Shown piece after piece: positions 23,464-36,110 of a DNA stretch of 64,000 nt. This stretch comes from Sipunculus nudus. Lineage: Eukaryota > Annelida > Sipuncula > Golfingiida > Sipunculidae. The stretch's first letter is position 1, and each line of letters begins with the position of its first letter. Below the pieces are notes generated by a model. It ran no database searches, was not told the DNA's origin, and saw nothing but the letters and a program-made list of their open reading frames with translations. The stretch lies in contig CM049317.1 of the NCBI GenBank assembly GCA_026874595.1, positions 70,575,618 through 70,639,617 of the forward strand, in the 5' to 3' direction. The position numbers were made by a program, and so were the translations under genes.

Positions 23464-25155
23464 AAAAGAAAAAAAAAGAAAGGTTCGTGTTCTGTTCAAT
23501 CTCAGAATGTTAGTAGTTTGACCTTTAAGACCTTGACCAAGTGTCTTAAAGAAAGCTTTTCTCTTACGACGTCTTGTTAACTTATTGCAGCCATACATAG
23601 CAAACCCTATAAGCGTTCACATCATTTATTAAAGCACTGGTTTGTACATGACAAAACCCGCTCTACGCAAATTAATGAAGACAGTTGGTAACTTGTGAAA
23701 CCATTGGTTAAGTAAAGCAATAATTTTCAAAATCGCTGGAAACCATAAGGAGGATTATAAACAGTGACGTTGCCCTGTTGTGTGCATTAACTGACTAAAG
23801 TAGAGCAAATATATTTTTGATCATCGGTTCACCTCACTGAAACGTTTATACTTTTCTTTGTATTCATCTATACATACAGAGATAGAGAAAAAAGAGAGAG
23901 AGAGAGAGAAATTCCATATACTCTTTCAAATTCTAGTTTCCTCTCTTGTCTTTAACAACTTTGTCAGGATAATTAAACTTATCTAATCGGTTCGTGTCCC
24001 ATTGTATTTACACCGCCAATTATAAATGTAAGTTATTCAAGTTTTTATCCGAGAGTGAAGATTGGGAGAGTGATTCAATGTATAAGAAATGTGAACTTAA
24101 AGAAAAACCATGGAAATAAATTAGAAATGTACATTTGCAGGGACATTAATAAAACATCATTTACGTAAGCCTGAAATGAATGTCCGGCAATAACAGTTCG
24201 GATATCATAAATTGCAAGATTTAACCATCGCCTTAAGTGTTGATCATCCAACAATTAACTATTTGGTAAATGTATGCCCCCCCCCTTTCCCCCCTCAAAC
24301 GGGTTGGCAGAGGCTGGTGGGATGCAAACATTCAAAAAGCTCATTAATGGGTGTTCTAAGACAATAACGCCTCCATGGGAGCTGGAACATGGATAAATCC
24401 AGATTCAAATATATAGGAGATTTGCTTTAAACTGTTAAACTTTAAAACTTCAAACGCTATTCACAATTTCATTGCACTGAATCCAATTAAAATAGTTCCC
24501 ACAAGTTTACATGGACTCTGGTGATCTGACAATGATCGGATAAATGAATGATATCTATATGTTTTTTAACGATTGAGTTATGCCAAGCTTACCTTGGAAA
24601 GAAGCATTTAAGGCTCATATTCAACAGCATGGAAATACTCAAGGCCTTATCCGTGAATTTATACCGTTTCCAGTTAAACAGAACCTGTAGTCAGAAAATA
24701 TATTTAAGCTATAACCTGGTTTCAGACAAAGCCGAAAACTGTCTCAGAACATTGTGAGAACTTTTCTACAATTTTTCATTGAATGACAATCAATGTGTTG
24801 GTCAGAATATATGCACAATGAAAAGGGACCTTACTTTCAATATTTTATTCCGCTGGTATTAAAATGCAAGGTTTGACATATGACAGCCGGGAAACACTTT
24901 GGCCGAAGCGTGCTAGCGCAGCGTAGACTTTTGTTAGGCCTTCAAGCAATGGAAGCCGGGTGCCAGCTGACGCGACCTAGTAATCTTGCTTCAATAGTAA
25001 TCATGTGTAAAAGCGATGTCCGCAAAGCATTTACATTACAGGCAGTCTTACATCTTCCCTTTGGAAGACACACGCATTTACTAAGGTTTTAAACCAAGGA
25101 AAGGGCTACGTTGATACGACAAGGTAGAGTTCACGCAAGCTTATTCCTTATCATA

Positions 25156-25605
25156 TAAAGTAATAAATGAAACAATTATATAATATGTAGTCCAAATTAA
25201 CAACAAAAAGTAAAGTGTGCTGTATTTACTGGCAGTAATACAAGGCCTTATCCAACTAGAACATAACATATGAATTATCAAAATGCCTTGATTTAATTTT
25301 TTTTAAAGCATAGGGTAAGCCCATATCAGTAGTGGCTTATTAACTCTTATTTTGAGCATTTGTGACACAAAGCCCCTTTTTAAAGTAATAAATGAAACAA
25401 TTATTTAAAATGTAGTCCAAATTAACAACAAAAAGTAAAGTGTGCTGTATTTACTGACAGTAATACAAGGCCTTATCCAACTAGAACATAACATATGTAT
25501 GATTAAAATGCCTTGATTTAATTGTTTTTTTTAAAGCATAGGGTAAGCCCATATCATTAGTGGCTTATTAACTCTTATTTTGAGCATTTGTGACACAAAG
25601 CCCCT
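25156..25605 (+). repeat. 225-bp tandem duplication in unit 2
   Basis: Copy 1 runs from 25,156 to 25,380, copy 2 from 25,381 to about 25,605; both start TAAAGTAATAAATGAAACAA and end GTGACACAAAGCCCC. Units 1 and 3 have a single copy here, so the duplication arose after the units separated. Confidence 0.85.
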
Positions 25606-26052
25606 CTCAGGTGGATAATTTCACTTTACCATCCCTGCAACCTTTTATCCTGTACATCTATGTTTAACAAATCTTGGTGGCATCAGTGACAAACGGCTAC
25701 AAGGGCCAGTAACACCTTAATTTGAACACACTCCGTAATTCTATATTGATGCTTGTTTGGTATTATACAAGGGTAGTTGGTGGTCCACACATTCAAATAT
25801 GAAATTCTCTTTGAAATCGAAATATTTTATTTCCGTATACCTATTAGAATGTTAATTAACTGGTTCGCTAGGGGTATTTAGCGGAATTTGAAAATACCAT
25901 TCCTAATAACTTTGAGGTAGAAAAAAATACCGTTCAAATTGTTGGGTAATTGGCTCATCTGCATTGTGTTATATTAAATCAATGTCTGGGTTCTGCAACA
26001 CCTTTACTTTTACTATATACAGGTTGTATTGGGAACGCTCGGACCACCAGTT

Positions 26053-27129
26053 ATGTTGATCAAGGCGATTATTCTGATACTTCTGGCTATGCCAATACAA
26101 ATAAGGTGTGACAATACCACGAAACAGATTGGTAAACACGTTTTCATAATTTTTTATCAATGTTGCCTTAAAAATGCATTGCTCTCATAGTTTTACATAA
26201 TATTTGGTTCTCTATTCTGAAGCTGAATTTGTATTCATAGACGTTGCCTGAATAGAAATCTCCAGGACGCTCAGAGGCACAGAATCTTTCATAGCTTTGT
26301 GTGCTTTCATATCTACATGAGCGTAACATGCCACATGTTTACAAATGGAAACCCTATTGAACATAAATATTCTTGTACATATACACAGGTAACAAGAAAT
26401 TTAATGTTGCATAATAGTATACTCTATAAAATGTTTCTCTGTGTTAAGAAATGCATAAAATGTTTAAAATCTGTTTATTTCAAACATACTTTCCTAAGAA
26501 AATGAATTTACAAAATTATGTTCATTTAGTATTTGCAGAATTTCAATATATTTGTCACGAATGTCTTCATATAGATGTCATTCAAATATAACATGAAATT
26601 CATCTTGAATTTTGTGATAGCAATAATTTATACTGTACTGACACATCCTCTACAGATTCTTTTGATAATACCATTTTTCAGTTTCTAATGGTCTCCCAAT
26701 GTCTAAAAACCATGACTTTTGTCTTTTGCAAATATACCCTCATACCATATTGATTAACCGTTGAAGTCTTCCCACTGTATCACTAAAATTAACCAAATCA
26801 TCTGCATACATTTAAGCAATAATGTTAGGGAGATTTTCACCTATAAATATACCATGACAAATCATCATTGATCAATATATGAAATGGGCCTACCATAGGT
26901 AGAAGATTATAAGCAAAGCAAAACCATACTAAGCGACTTACAGATCCTGTAATATCTGCCTGAAAGAGAAATTCTTCATGATATACAAACCTCTATTGTA
27001 AACACCAAACAAAAATAAAGAACTCGCAAGCACCTGGCCCACTTAATTTGTTGAAGAAGAGTGAGGACCTACGGCCCTTACGATTCCCCGTTGTAAAACC
27101 AATGTTAGGTAAAGTCTTGAACTATTCAA

Positions 27130-27203
<74 letters not shown>

Positions 27204-30200
27204 TTGCAGTTCTCTCTTTCAGAGATGTATAGCTAAGCTGGTTCATTGTACATCTTGAAAAGCTATGAATTTCCGTAATATTTTATCTGATACTCGTATA
27301 ATTAAATTTTTGCTTTAAGGGTTATATGATATGCAGAATGTTCATGTTTTATGTGCAGGGACAAGGTTTCTTGAACAATTATACAATCTTAAATAACCTA
27401 TTTTCTTTGGCAATGCAGAGATTGAGGTATTGTGTGTTGTTTGCACTTTCGGCATATACATATAGAAATACACATACGTTTCATTTGTGGCATGTACACT
27501 CTAGTTATACATTTAAAGCAAGAGGATCATCTGAAAAATAAATATAACTGCATTAACACAGAATGTGTCTTATAATGAAGCCATGACTATATGAGCTTGT
27601 GTATAAGCTTGTGTATATGAATAAGTGGATAGCGTTTATAGCAACCAACATGACGAAGGAAGACCCTAAATGAATCAAAGGTCATTGCTGACGAATAAGT
27701 ACGAAGAAAGAAATAACTTTAAATATAATTACATCCCATAGTTTACTTCAACAAATCTTGTCAAGTCAATTATTGAAACATATTATTAGTGGCTATTGCG
27801 TGATAAAATGAAAGTACCTAGAGGACAATTAGACATTAACCTGTCTGACCACAAGAGAAAAATACTGTCCTCGCGGAAAATTTATGAATTTCTTTTAATG
27901 TCTAAGAAAAAGGTGTATTTTTTTAATACCCCTCCACCAGTTCATAAGGTCCAAAGTTGCTTCTTACTTGTACGATCAAATGAAATGAAATGTTAGATGC
28001 CAGAAAAAATGAATTAATCCTGATATCATGTGTGAATATTTTTTCTGCTAATATATATTATAGGAAATTGTTCCGAAAAGGGTAAATGAATATAAACTCA
28101 TGAATCCTATAATCAATTTGTGCTGGCATACGTTTGTGAAAATATGCAAAATAATCTTTCGTAAAAATGAACAGTTTGGATTTGTCCAAAAGTGAACGGA
28201 ATTATGTTAACTAGACACCAGAATATGGCGAAGGGACTAGAAAAATAAAGTGAAATCTGTACATTTATTGTTTCAAATTTTTGCAACATATTACTTTCAT
28301 TATATTTAGAAATACTGAAATAAAGAAAAAATGTCCATGATGATCTTTGAAAATAGTGTAAGGCATGTGTTAGGTATTTTTAAAAAGAACGGAAGAAAAG
28401 GAAGAAAAAGAGCTGTTACACACTGTGATTTAATTTACTGTTATATATGTGGGTAAAACAATGTAACTCCTGATATGAAAAGAACATATAATACATTAAC
28501 ATTACACAAATACACATAATATACCAAGTTAAGTAGGGAAGTAAAGTGTAGGGACGTAACATCTCAGTGAACACTTTCTGCAAAATACATGTATTACACT
28601 AAAGAATCAAAGGAATTAACGTAACACTAAGTTGCTCATTTATTACCTACTTGTACTTAAACTCTTAAAAATTGTTGTATGAGAAAATTTTTATTTTCTC
28701 TGAATGTAAATGTCTCATTTTGTATTTTGCCTAGTTTTATCCCAAGTTGTTTTACTGACTCACAACTGAAGGCAATATCACATTAACGTTATGTTTGTCC
28801 ATGTTGAGTTACTAAGCATCTTCCTCGATGAAAAGGATAACAAATTCTGTCCTTGAATTGTTCGTTTGTTATATAATCCAATATCATCGATAGTCCCGAT
28901 AAGTTTTCTGCTCTGCTTGATACTTTCCTGTTACATACGTCTATATTTGCTTTAAATAATTTGCAGAACGTTTGTACAGCTCATCTCATGTAACATAATC
29001 ATCTAACATTGATCATTTTATATATTTCTTAGTCCTTTTACTGACATCCTATAGCACTTTTCATTAAAACATTTGGTCATATTTTTTTGTTCAACTTTTT
29101 AATAACTGATTGTTGCTCTTGCTATTATCGGTATTATCATTTATATATTTCGGCCAAGAAGATGAAATAGCGTTCTTTAATATTCAAAAGAATTGATATT
29201 ACAGCATCATTTCAATTTCAAACATTTAAATTTATGTCCACTCTCATGCAGAATTGTTTCAACTCGATACCCCTCTCTGTATCAGATTTTTCTTATAAGC
29301 AACAATGTCACCGATTTTAATATTGAATTAAACCATAATGGTTCTTTTTGGTGCAGTTACACAAATTATGTAAAATATCTTGACACACACTAAAATGTAG
29401 GGGCCTCCTATCCATCCCGAAGGAAACTTGCCTTTCAAAGACATTTGCAAAGTTTACAATATTTCAGCCTGCCCCAAAAGAAATCCACCTTAGTTTTTAC
29501 ATAACCTATTGTAACAGAAGCGTATGCAAGCGACATCAAAATGTTACTTTTTTTAAACACGGTATTAAATGAAAATAGACGAAAGAATATACTACCCTTT
29601 TGTTCTCATGCTTAAATTTTGTTTAATTTCATAACATAAATACTATTGAAATAGGAGCACAAACTATAACAGTCTGACAAAAACTGTTATCTTCACTGCA
29701 ATATTCCGCGGCTAACTTTGGTGTACTTAGTTTGGTCTGCTCTGTAATCTGTCTCCAGTTGCCTGGTTTCTTTCAGCTCTCAAATGAGCGTTTTAGAACA
29801 AAAAAGAAATATATCTTCCTTGACTTACAGTCAAGACCAGTTATAGGGCAATATAAGGGATATTCGATCAATGTTTATGAATAAATTGTCTTTTTAATTG
29901 GTAAAATAGGAATTTTGAAATGTTAAACTGTGTGTTTTTATTTTCCATGAAGCCGTGAAATACAGTGAAGTCAGACACGTGAACAAGGATTTTATAAAGA
30001 GATTCAGGGATGCCGATTCTGCTGGGATTCCTCAATATGACTATATGCCCGACGCATATCTAATTCCTCCCCATTCTCCTATGGCCAGGGGAAAAGGTTA
30101 GAATGACTGAAACATTATAACGTCAGTAGGATATAATAACACTCTTAGTAACAAGGGTCGGGTCTTGGGTTAAATATCACCGGAACACCGAGAAAAAAAA

Positions 30201-31629
30201 TATATGGGTCTGTTCATTTAAGGGAAGCACTAAATTTCAGAAATTTATATAATCTGGACAACGGCCTATTATTCTAAATAAAAAAAATATATAAATTAAC
30301 AGTTTTTTTAATATCTTCTTGTACTTTTTTTGTTAAAAAACAAGCATAATCTAGAAATCGGATTCATCATTCTGAATGTAGGCTTTGGTGAGAGTAGAGG
30401 TTAAGTTCTCAGTCATAACAAATACAGTACCAGACTACCATGTAGCACTTAACCTATTCTTTTGTCATACGTCGTTGGTAGATGGAATAATGGCTTACTT
30501 GATACAGACGAAACAAGCTGGCGTCGAAACCTGGCAGTCAAAAAAAAATTTTGTCGATCTATACAGCGATGTGGCAATCCAGGTTCTTTTTTCTGAGGAA
30601 AAAGCCGCCAATGGTAGCATTGTGGAGGCAGACAAGTAAGTCATTTAGCCGCTATCGATAGTAGAATTATAGAGGCCGACATGTATCATTTAGCCGCTCC
30701 GATGGTTGCATTGTTTAGGCCGACATTTAGCCGCTCCGATGGTAGCATTATACAGGCCGACAAATTAGTCATTTAGCCACTCCGGTGCTATCATTGTGGA
30801 TACCAATAAGGAAGTCATTTAGCCGCTCCGATGATAGCATTGTACAGGCCGCAAGTTAGTCATTTAGCCGCTACGATAGTAGCATAGTGGAGACCAACAC
30901 GTAAGTCATTAAGCCGCTCCGATGGTAAATTTGTGGGGCCGACATATTAGTCACTTAGCCGCTCCGATGGTAGCATTATGGAGACCAACAAGTAAGTCAT
31001 TTAGCCGCTCCGATGGTAGCATTTAAGTGGCCCACAAGTAAGTCATTTAGCATCTCCGATAGTTGCATTATGGAGACCGACAAGTAAGTCACTGAGACGC
31101 TCCAATGGTAGCATTGTGGAGGCCGACAAGTAAGTCACTTAGCCGCTCCGATGGTAGCATTGTAGAGACCGTCAAATAAAAAAATTTAGCCGCTGTCGAT
31201 GATAGCATTGTAGAGACCGACAAGTAAGTCATTTAGCCGCTATCGATGTTAAAATTATGAAGGCTGGAATGTATGTTATTTAGCCGCTATCGATGGTAAA
31301 ATTGTGGAGGCCGGTTGGTAAGTCATGTAGCTGCTATCGATGGTAGCCTTGTTGAGACCGACAAGTAAGTCATTTAGCCTCTCCGATGGTAGCATTGTAG
31401 AGCCCGACAAGTAAGTCATTTAGCCGCTATCGATGGTAGCATTGTTGAGACCGATAAGTTAGTCATTTAGCCGCTATTGATGAGTGTCTTTATACACGAT
31501 TTGTAATTTTATGAGATCTGAAACTTTGATCTGAATGGTTCTTGATTTCTTTTCAGAGCCATGGCAATTTTCACCATTGACCCTTCAACCGACACACTGA
31601 AGGTTTCCCACGATATATGGTGCAAATAA
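26053..31629 (+). CDS. P2: intact secreted NTF2-like (SnoaL/DUF4440-like) protein, 149 aa
   Basis: Four exons join in frame: 26,053-26,131, 29,953-30,096, 30,482-30,635 and 31,557-31,629 (79+144+154+73 = 450 nt, 149 residues plus TAA). Residues 1-20 (MLIKAIILILLAMPIQIRCD) form a signal peptide. Exon 2 gives FIKRFRDAD, YDYMPDAYLIPPHSPM and GKG; exon 3 gives IMAYLIQTKQAGVETW and SDVAIQVLFSEEKAANGSIV; exon 4 gives IFTIDPSTDTLKVSHDIW. The order 'FRDxDxxG ... PDAYLIPP ... GVETW ... D-I-W' fits SnoaL/DUF4440-like NTF2-fold domains. No catalytic role can be assigned. The exon 1 donor seen in P3 is deleted; a nearby GTAAAC keeps phase 1 and is assumed here. Exon 2 donor is GTTAGA, exon 3 donor GTAAGT. 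Introns 1 and 3 hold LINE remnants and the minisatellite. It is the only copy with no coding lesion. Confidence 0.62.
26500..26890 (-). mobile_element. LINE reverse transcriptase remnant in P2 intron 1
   Basis: Minus-strand translation shows NIIA-stop-MYADDLVNFSDTVGRL near 26,850-26,770, i.e. the YADD catalytic box with a stop beside it, then GMRVYLQKTKVMVF-like sequence. A diverged copy is at 39,440-39,890 in unit 3 with YKDD. The insertion therefore predates the split of units 2 and 3. It is related to the P1 element (ADTVGRLQ). Confidence 0.6.
26891..29940. other. P2 intron 1, remaining part: decayed repeats
   Basis: No host exon recognised. It has a TA tract (27,135-27,200), a 300-bp repeat also found at 13,540-13,700, 40,190-40,410 and 45,750-46,050 ('GGGACAAGGTTT'), and 28,000-29,750, which matches 42,440-44,300. 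That last block has broken minus-strand frames and may be another part of a retroelement. Confidence 0.45.
27135..27200 (+). repeat. (TA)n microsatellite
   Basis: About 33 TA repeats. The unit 3 equivalent at 40,136-40,152 is much shorter. Tyr-Ile open frames on both strands are artefacts. Confidence 0.95.
30602..31478 (+). repeat. Splice-donor minisatellite, P2 copy (19 units)
   Basis: Nineteen units of 46-47 bp (some shortened), type unit GATGGTAGCATTGTGGAG, then (A/G)CCGACAAGTAAGTCATTT and AGCCGCTCC. The first unit is the end of P2 exon 3 (codons for NGSIVEADK) with its donor GTAAGT. By my count 10 of the 19 keep GTAAGT exactly. The array ends about 80 bp before the exon 4 acceptor, so it fills nearly all of intron 3. 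Confidence 0.88.
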
Positions 31630-32815
31630 CCCATGATGATCCATTGACAAGGAACAGTCTATTGGCTGATACGCATTTACTCAATCGTGGGCTTTGAATT
31701 ATTTAAAATGCAGAATATACATGCTTTTTTGTTGGGACAGGAGGTTTCATAAACTTATAGTATTTTGAACAAGCTATGAAGTTTCTTTTATCTCCACATG
31801 CCGCACATGCCCGCTCATCCTCCGCAACAAAACGCTAATTATCCATGCTGCACAACACACCATTCAAGGACACTTTGATTGCACCAGTAAAAGTGAAGTA
31901 CATGCCATATTATGAAAATATGCCCAGAAGTTATTTATATAGGCGAAACATGCCTCATGCTTCGTCTCAGAATTAATGGCCACAGACAGTCCATTAAGGA
32001 GCAAGACACTAACTTAGCGGTCGGAGAACATTTATCTCAACAGAAACACTCGTCAGAATACATGCAGATTTGAGTTCCAAAGGGTCACCTTACCGACACA
32101 CGACAGCTAAAAATATGGTAACTAAAATTGATTGACAAATTTGACACCATAAACAAATGAATAAATCGCGATGCTGGTTTTATGGCGCACTACAGACATT
32201 GAGACCTAGCATAATATAAATAGCACCAAATGACCCCTCCATATCGATAATGACGTGACTTATACCGTAGTGTTAAGAGATCACCTTTCAGGCTTACATA
32301 CAATAATAATATCAAGTAATCCACAAACATCAGCAACTAATACGTAATTTTTCTTAAACTGATTATTTAATAAATGAATTAATATACCATTTATGTATGT
32401 ATTATCTCTATTCATAATCATGGAGTTGCAAAATCAGATCGCCACCACATTAGTCGTCAGTCATGATCAGCATTAAGCCGATGGGCATTATGAACTTCAA
32501 AGCATTAATGTGTTAGAGGACATGAACCCAACATAACCAGGAGACTCATAACCTAGCATTATGGGTAAAATAACAATGACACACTCGGAAACCGGGTCAA
32601 CATTTTACATATTCAGAAAAGCCAATCACTGATCGATCACACTATACCATGCATTATAAAAATTACAAATTGTTTATCCAACAAATATATACAGCAGCTG
32701 TCTATACCTTTTCACTTGACACCTTATGAAGGAGCTATAAGCTTCGGAGGCTCGGGAATGAAATAAACAGTAAGTCAACACTAAGGCGTCTTCATCCTGT
32801 TATCTATACACGTAA
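31475..32815 (+). repeat. Segmental duplication, matches 116-1,460
   Basis: Partner of the first 1.4 kb of the window. After P2 exon 4 it holds no recognisable gene. From about 32,830 the sequence passes straight into unit 3 (M3), with no Q-type spacer between. Confidence 0.85.
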
Positions 32816-33677
32816 TATTTTTTAAATATTAGCTTGGTCACTGAAGATCTTATAAGTTTGCAATTGGAAACCAAGCACATTTGAAAAGTTTTCCCATGTT
32901 TTCAGATCAAATGTATGAATGAAATACGAACTGGTGGAAAAGGGACTACAAATTGTATGCCTAGAAAAAAATATAATTTAACACCATATTGGCTACCACT
33001 TGTATTTATCTTTAGAACGTATGCGGAATTGTAAAACAAAAACTCTCAAATAACAGCTTTCTATTGTTGACACAGGACATTTCTTTAGATTTAGAGGAGT
33101 TGGCCTTGTTGAAGTATGTGGTCTTTGGTCTTATTTGATAATTTCCATATGTTGATTAATATCTTGTTACAAATGCAAAAAAATATAAAACTAATGATAT
33201 CATCTGATTTCAAAGTGCTTCTAAAAACTGATTGCACTGTGATTTTCATACGTTTTAATTACCATGGAAATCACCGGTTTTTATTTATGGGAAAGGTCTG
33301 AACTTCAAAAGACCATTTTTTTAAGGAAATGCTGCTTTAATTACAAAAAGTTTGGAACTTTAATCGACAGTTAAAAAAAATGTGACTAGGGTTTATGGAA
33401 ATAGTGAGAGAAAAAAGGGGATCTTCAAACATGAAAAGGATTGCTCGAAAAAAGAGAGAACTTTGGAAAATGAAAGTGGCTCAAATAACTTGCCCAGAAT
33501 CAACTTCTAGAGTATTGTTAAGAGATTATTAGTTAAATAAGTCAGTCTTACAAATACCTGACTTTGCACAGTAAGAAATGAGGTAACTTTTATAAAATTC
33601 ATAAAATGTTGACACTGTAATAAATTTATTACACACATTTACCAACTAATTTAAAGAAGTCTTTCGGAATCAGTAAT

Positions 33678-34257
33678 CCTGCAATCTACTTTCATCTGTG
33701 ATCCGTGATAAGGTACCAGGCATGAAGTAGGTGTGCCTCTGGTTACAGTTCTTAACGATATTTTCTGCAGCGTATTCTCCAGAAAAAAAAGCTTTCCCTT
33801 TTCTTGAATTTACCTTTTCAAGTCATTGATAACAACATCCACTGACAAGATAATAACTATTAAATAGCAGGATATATTTATTAGGCCATTGGATTGCGTC
33901 CATTTATGGAATTAGTTATGTGCTTGGCATTCATAACGTAAGTCGTATTTTACCTGAATTGCACTCTTTATGATCAAGATTTATTATGTTTGTTTCATAG
34001 CTATTCCAATTCTACATCGCGTGATTTTATTGTAACAAACCTCTTCTTGTCACACTTGCATTACTTTCACGACGAGACGTTATTTTATTTTGGTAATGCG
34101 CAATCCATTTTGTACCATATTAAGTACAGGAAGAAACTGGATTTAATTCCAAGCGAAACTTAATACCACTTCCGGGTCCTTTTCGTTGGTATATCATTCC
34201 GCACCATATTGGTATGACAACAATCGCAGGAATTTAAATTACCGATTTGATTGTCAT
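33678..34257 (-). pseudogene. M3: M-type secreted NTF2-like gene, decayed
   Basis: Exon 1 (34,257-34,167, 91 nt) reads MTIKSVI, stop, IPAIVVIPIWCG: the signal peptide is cut by TAA at codon 8. Donor GTATTA. Exon 2 (about 33,842-33,678) has no AG acceptor at the expected place, a TAA in its first third, a frameshift, and GG-AT instead of GT at its donor. It keeps AENIVKNCNQRHTYFMPG. It shows that the stop in M0 and M1 after 'SEE' replaced a Tyr codon (GEYAAENI here). No later exons found. Clearly a pseudogene. Confidence 0.7.
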
Positions 34258-35649
34258 GGCTACCACTCTGTTTCTGCACATGATCATATAGTTTCAAGGA
34301 ATGTAATTATACTAACAAGGAGAATTTAATAGAGAATCAATATGTTGCCACTCAATTTGCCAAAGTGAAATTATTTTGTGACATATTAAATTCATAGCTG
34401 AAACGTTACAGATAAAGCGTACTGCTACTGCCGCGGCGGTTATGTATATGTTGTTGTTATTTATTTATTAATTGTTTTAATATATTTTTCAGGAGATATA
34501 TACCACCATTTTCAATGCTGTTCTCCTCAACATTAATCTAGACCTAGTCACGTACATCCAGAGAGTACTATTTTCGCATTCGGGCAACGTGACACGGCGG
34601 TACCACTAAATACCTGTTTTATTTTTTATTTTATATCAGGGTATCAACAAGGCTCGGTGCTTATATAACCTGCGCGTCCTGGGTGTGTTATCATCTCTAT
34701 TACGGAGTTAAATTAAGAGGAACCCCCAAAGGCGCTCCGGTTTGTGAGAGATACAGTCTTCCCATTAAATATGCAAAGCGTTTACCTTGGGTTTGTGCCG
34801 AGTGTGACATTTCTCAACACATCTCAGCTGAGATGTGAACACTTGGCCTCCCGGCTTTGAGTCCTTTGTCTACCCTGAACCACAGAAGCTGGATAAATAT
34901 ATTTATTTCAAACAAACTGTTCGTCTTGAAATATTGAAAAAATGACCTTTGAATCATCCTGGTGCTGGACTCTCAGGCAATGTTTGCCAACATTTTTATG
35001 ATCTAGTGAACTTTAATTTCCTTCTGAACATGATAAATTTGTGCGTAAATTAAACAAATCTAAGAGCATCGCCTTCTAGGACATAGGCTCTGTGCACTGG
35101 AATTAAGAGGTAACATCACCTTTGATTTATATTTTAATCCATGTTCGACAACCCTTTTTGGATATAGAGCCAAACATATTTATTGCCGTAAATAGGCCAG
35201 ATCCTTATATTAATCAATCTATTTACCAATACATATGCGCTTCGACATTCATGTGGTATGTAATATTTCTAGACTTTCTAAAAGTGTTTATAAAAGTGAC
35301 ATATGGAGTGTACAACTTGAAACTTTGAATTAAGTCCTTTTTTAAAATAAAAAAGTTTAAGAAGCAAGAGAATATGAATCATGGGGTCAATTTAAAGTTA
35401 AATATGGCCAATGAAATTTAGATGAAAGCAAACTTTTTGCGTTAGGTGGAGACATGCCAAATTAAGATTATTTTCTGGAGACGCTCATCATTATGTTACT
35501 TTAGATAACTTTGGATGATGCATTGCTTCCTCTCACAGGATTAGATATCCCCCTTCCTGGAAAAGCACAAAGGTACTTGTCCTGTTCACTCTAACAATAG
35601 TTATACTTTTATCATATCGGACATTCACAAAGGGTCATAAAGAAAGCGA

Positions 35650-36110
35650 GATTTTTCGACTTATTTTGTTTTCTGGTGTCTGGCATGCCCCGGCATAAAA
35701 GGTATCTTGTTGGTCACGTCCACAAAGGAATCAAGATGACATTCGTTGTTACCAGCACGGTCGCTCTGTCCCGGAGACCGGAGTATGAACCAGTGCCCGT
35801 TGGGACACCTGGGAGATTCACAATATGGAAAATCTAACAGGAGGGAACCAAACACATAAAAATACACATGGATGTGTGTAGCACAGGTGTATGTAAACTA
35901 TGCACAGTATATAGGACAGGATTGTGAAAAAAATGGCATTCAATAAGTAATCAACTAGGAACGAGTACACCCTTGCCCAAAGAGCCTGTCTCTTGTTATG
36001 ACATTATTTGCAATAACTTGACCATACTTGACTGTATATTCTATTTTGATTCAAAATGTAAGCAAACCACTGTAAAGAAAAAAAGCTCTTTCCTGTGGAT
36101 AAATTAAACA
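35650..36110. mobile_element. Unit-3-specific insertion, unidentified
   Basis: Units 1 and 2 have no counterpart between 'CCTGTTCACTCT' and the 'ATACTCATAC' flank. The segment is GC-richer at 35,690-35,830, where a minus-strand frame reads SPRCPNGHWFILRSPGQ. No terminal repeats or known domain were recognised, so the class is unknown. Edges are approximate. Confidence 0.4.

Larger units (their letters stand above)
22164..26052. promoter_or_regulatory. Divergent intergenic region of unit 2 (M1/P2)
   Basis: No gene seen. It is co-linear with the M/P spacers of units 1, 3 and 4. It holds the shared 'GGCCTCCCGGCTTTGAGTCC' block (22,561-22,580), TA (22,909-22,963) and GA (23,410-23,459; 23,880-23,910) tracts, and a 225-bp tandem duplication. 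Just before the P2 start, CTATATACAG (about 26,017-26,026) could be a TATA element or the acceptor of a 5'-UTR intron; the sequence alone does not decide. Confidence 0.45.

Noticed and set aside
30602-31478. CRISPR-like array
   Set aside because: Units are directly adjacent, with no unique spacers, and the first unit is part of a coding exon in a eukaryotic intron setting.
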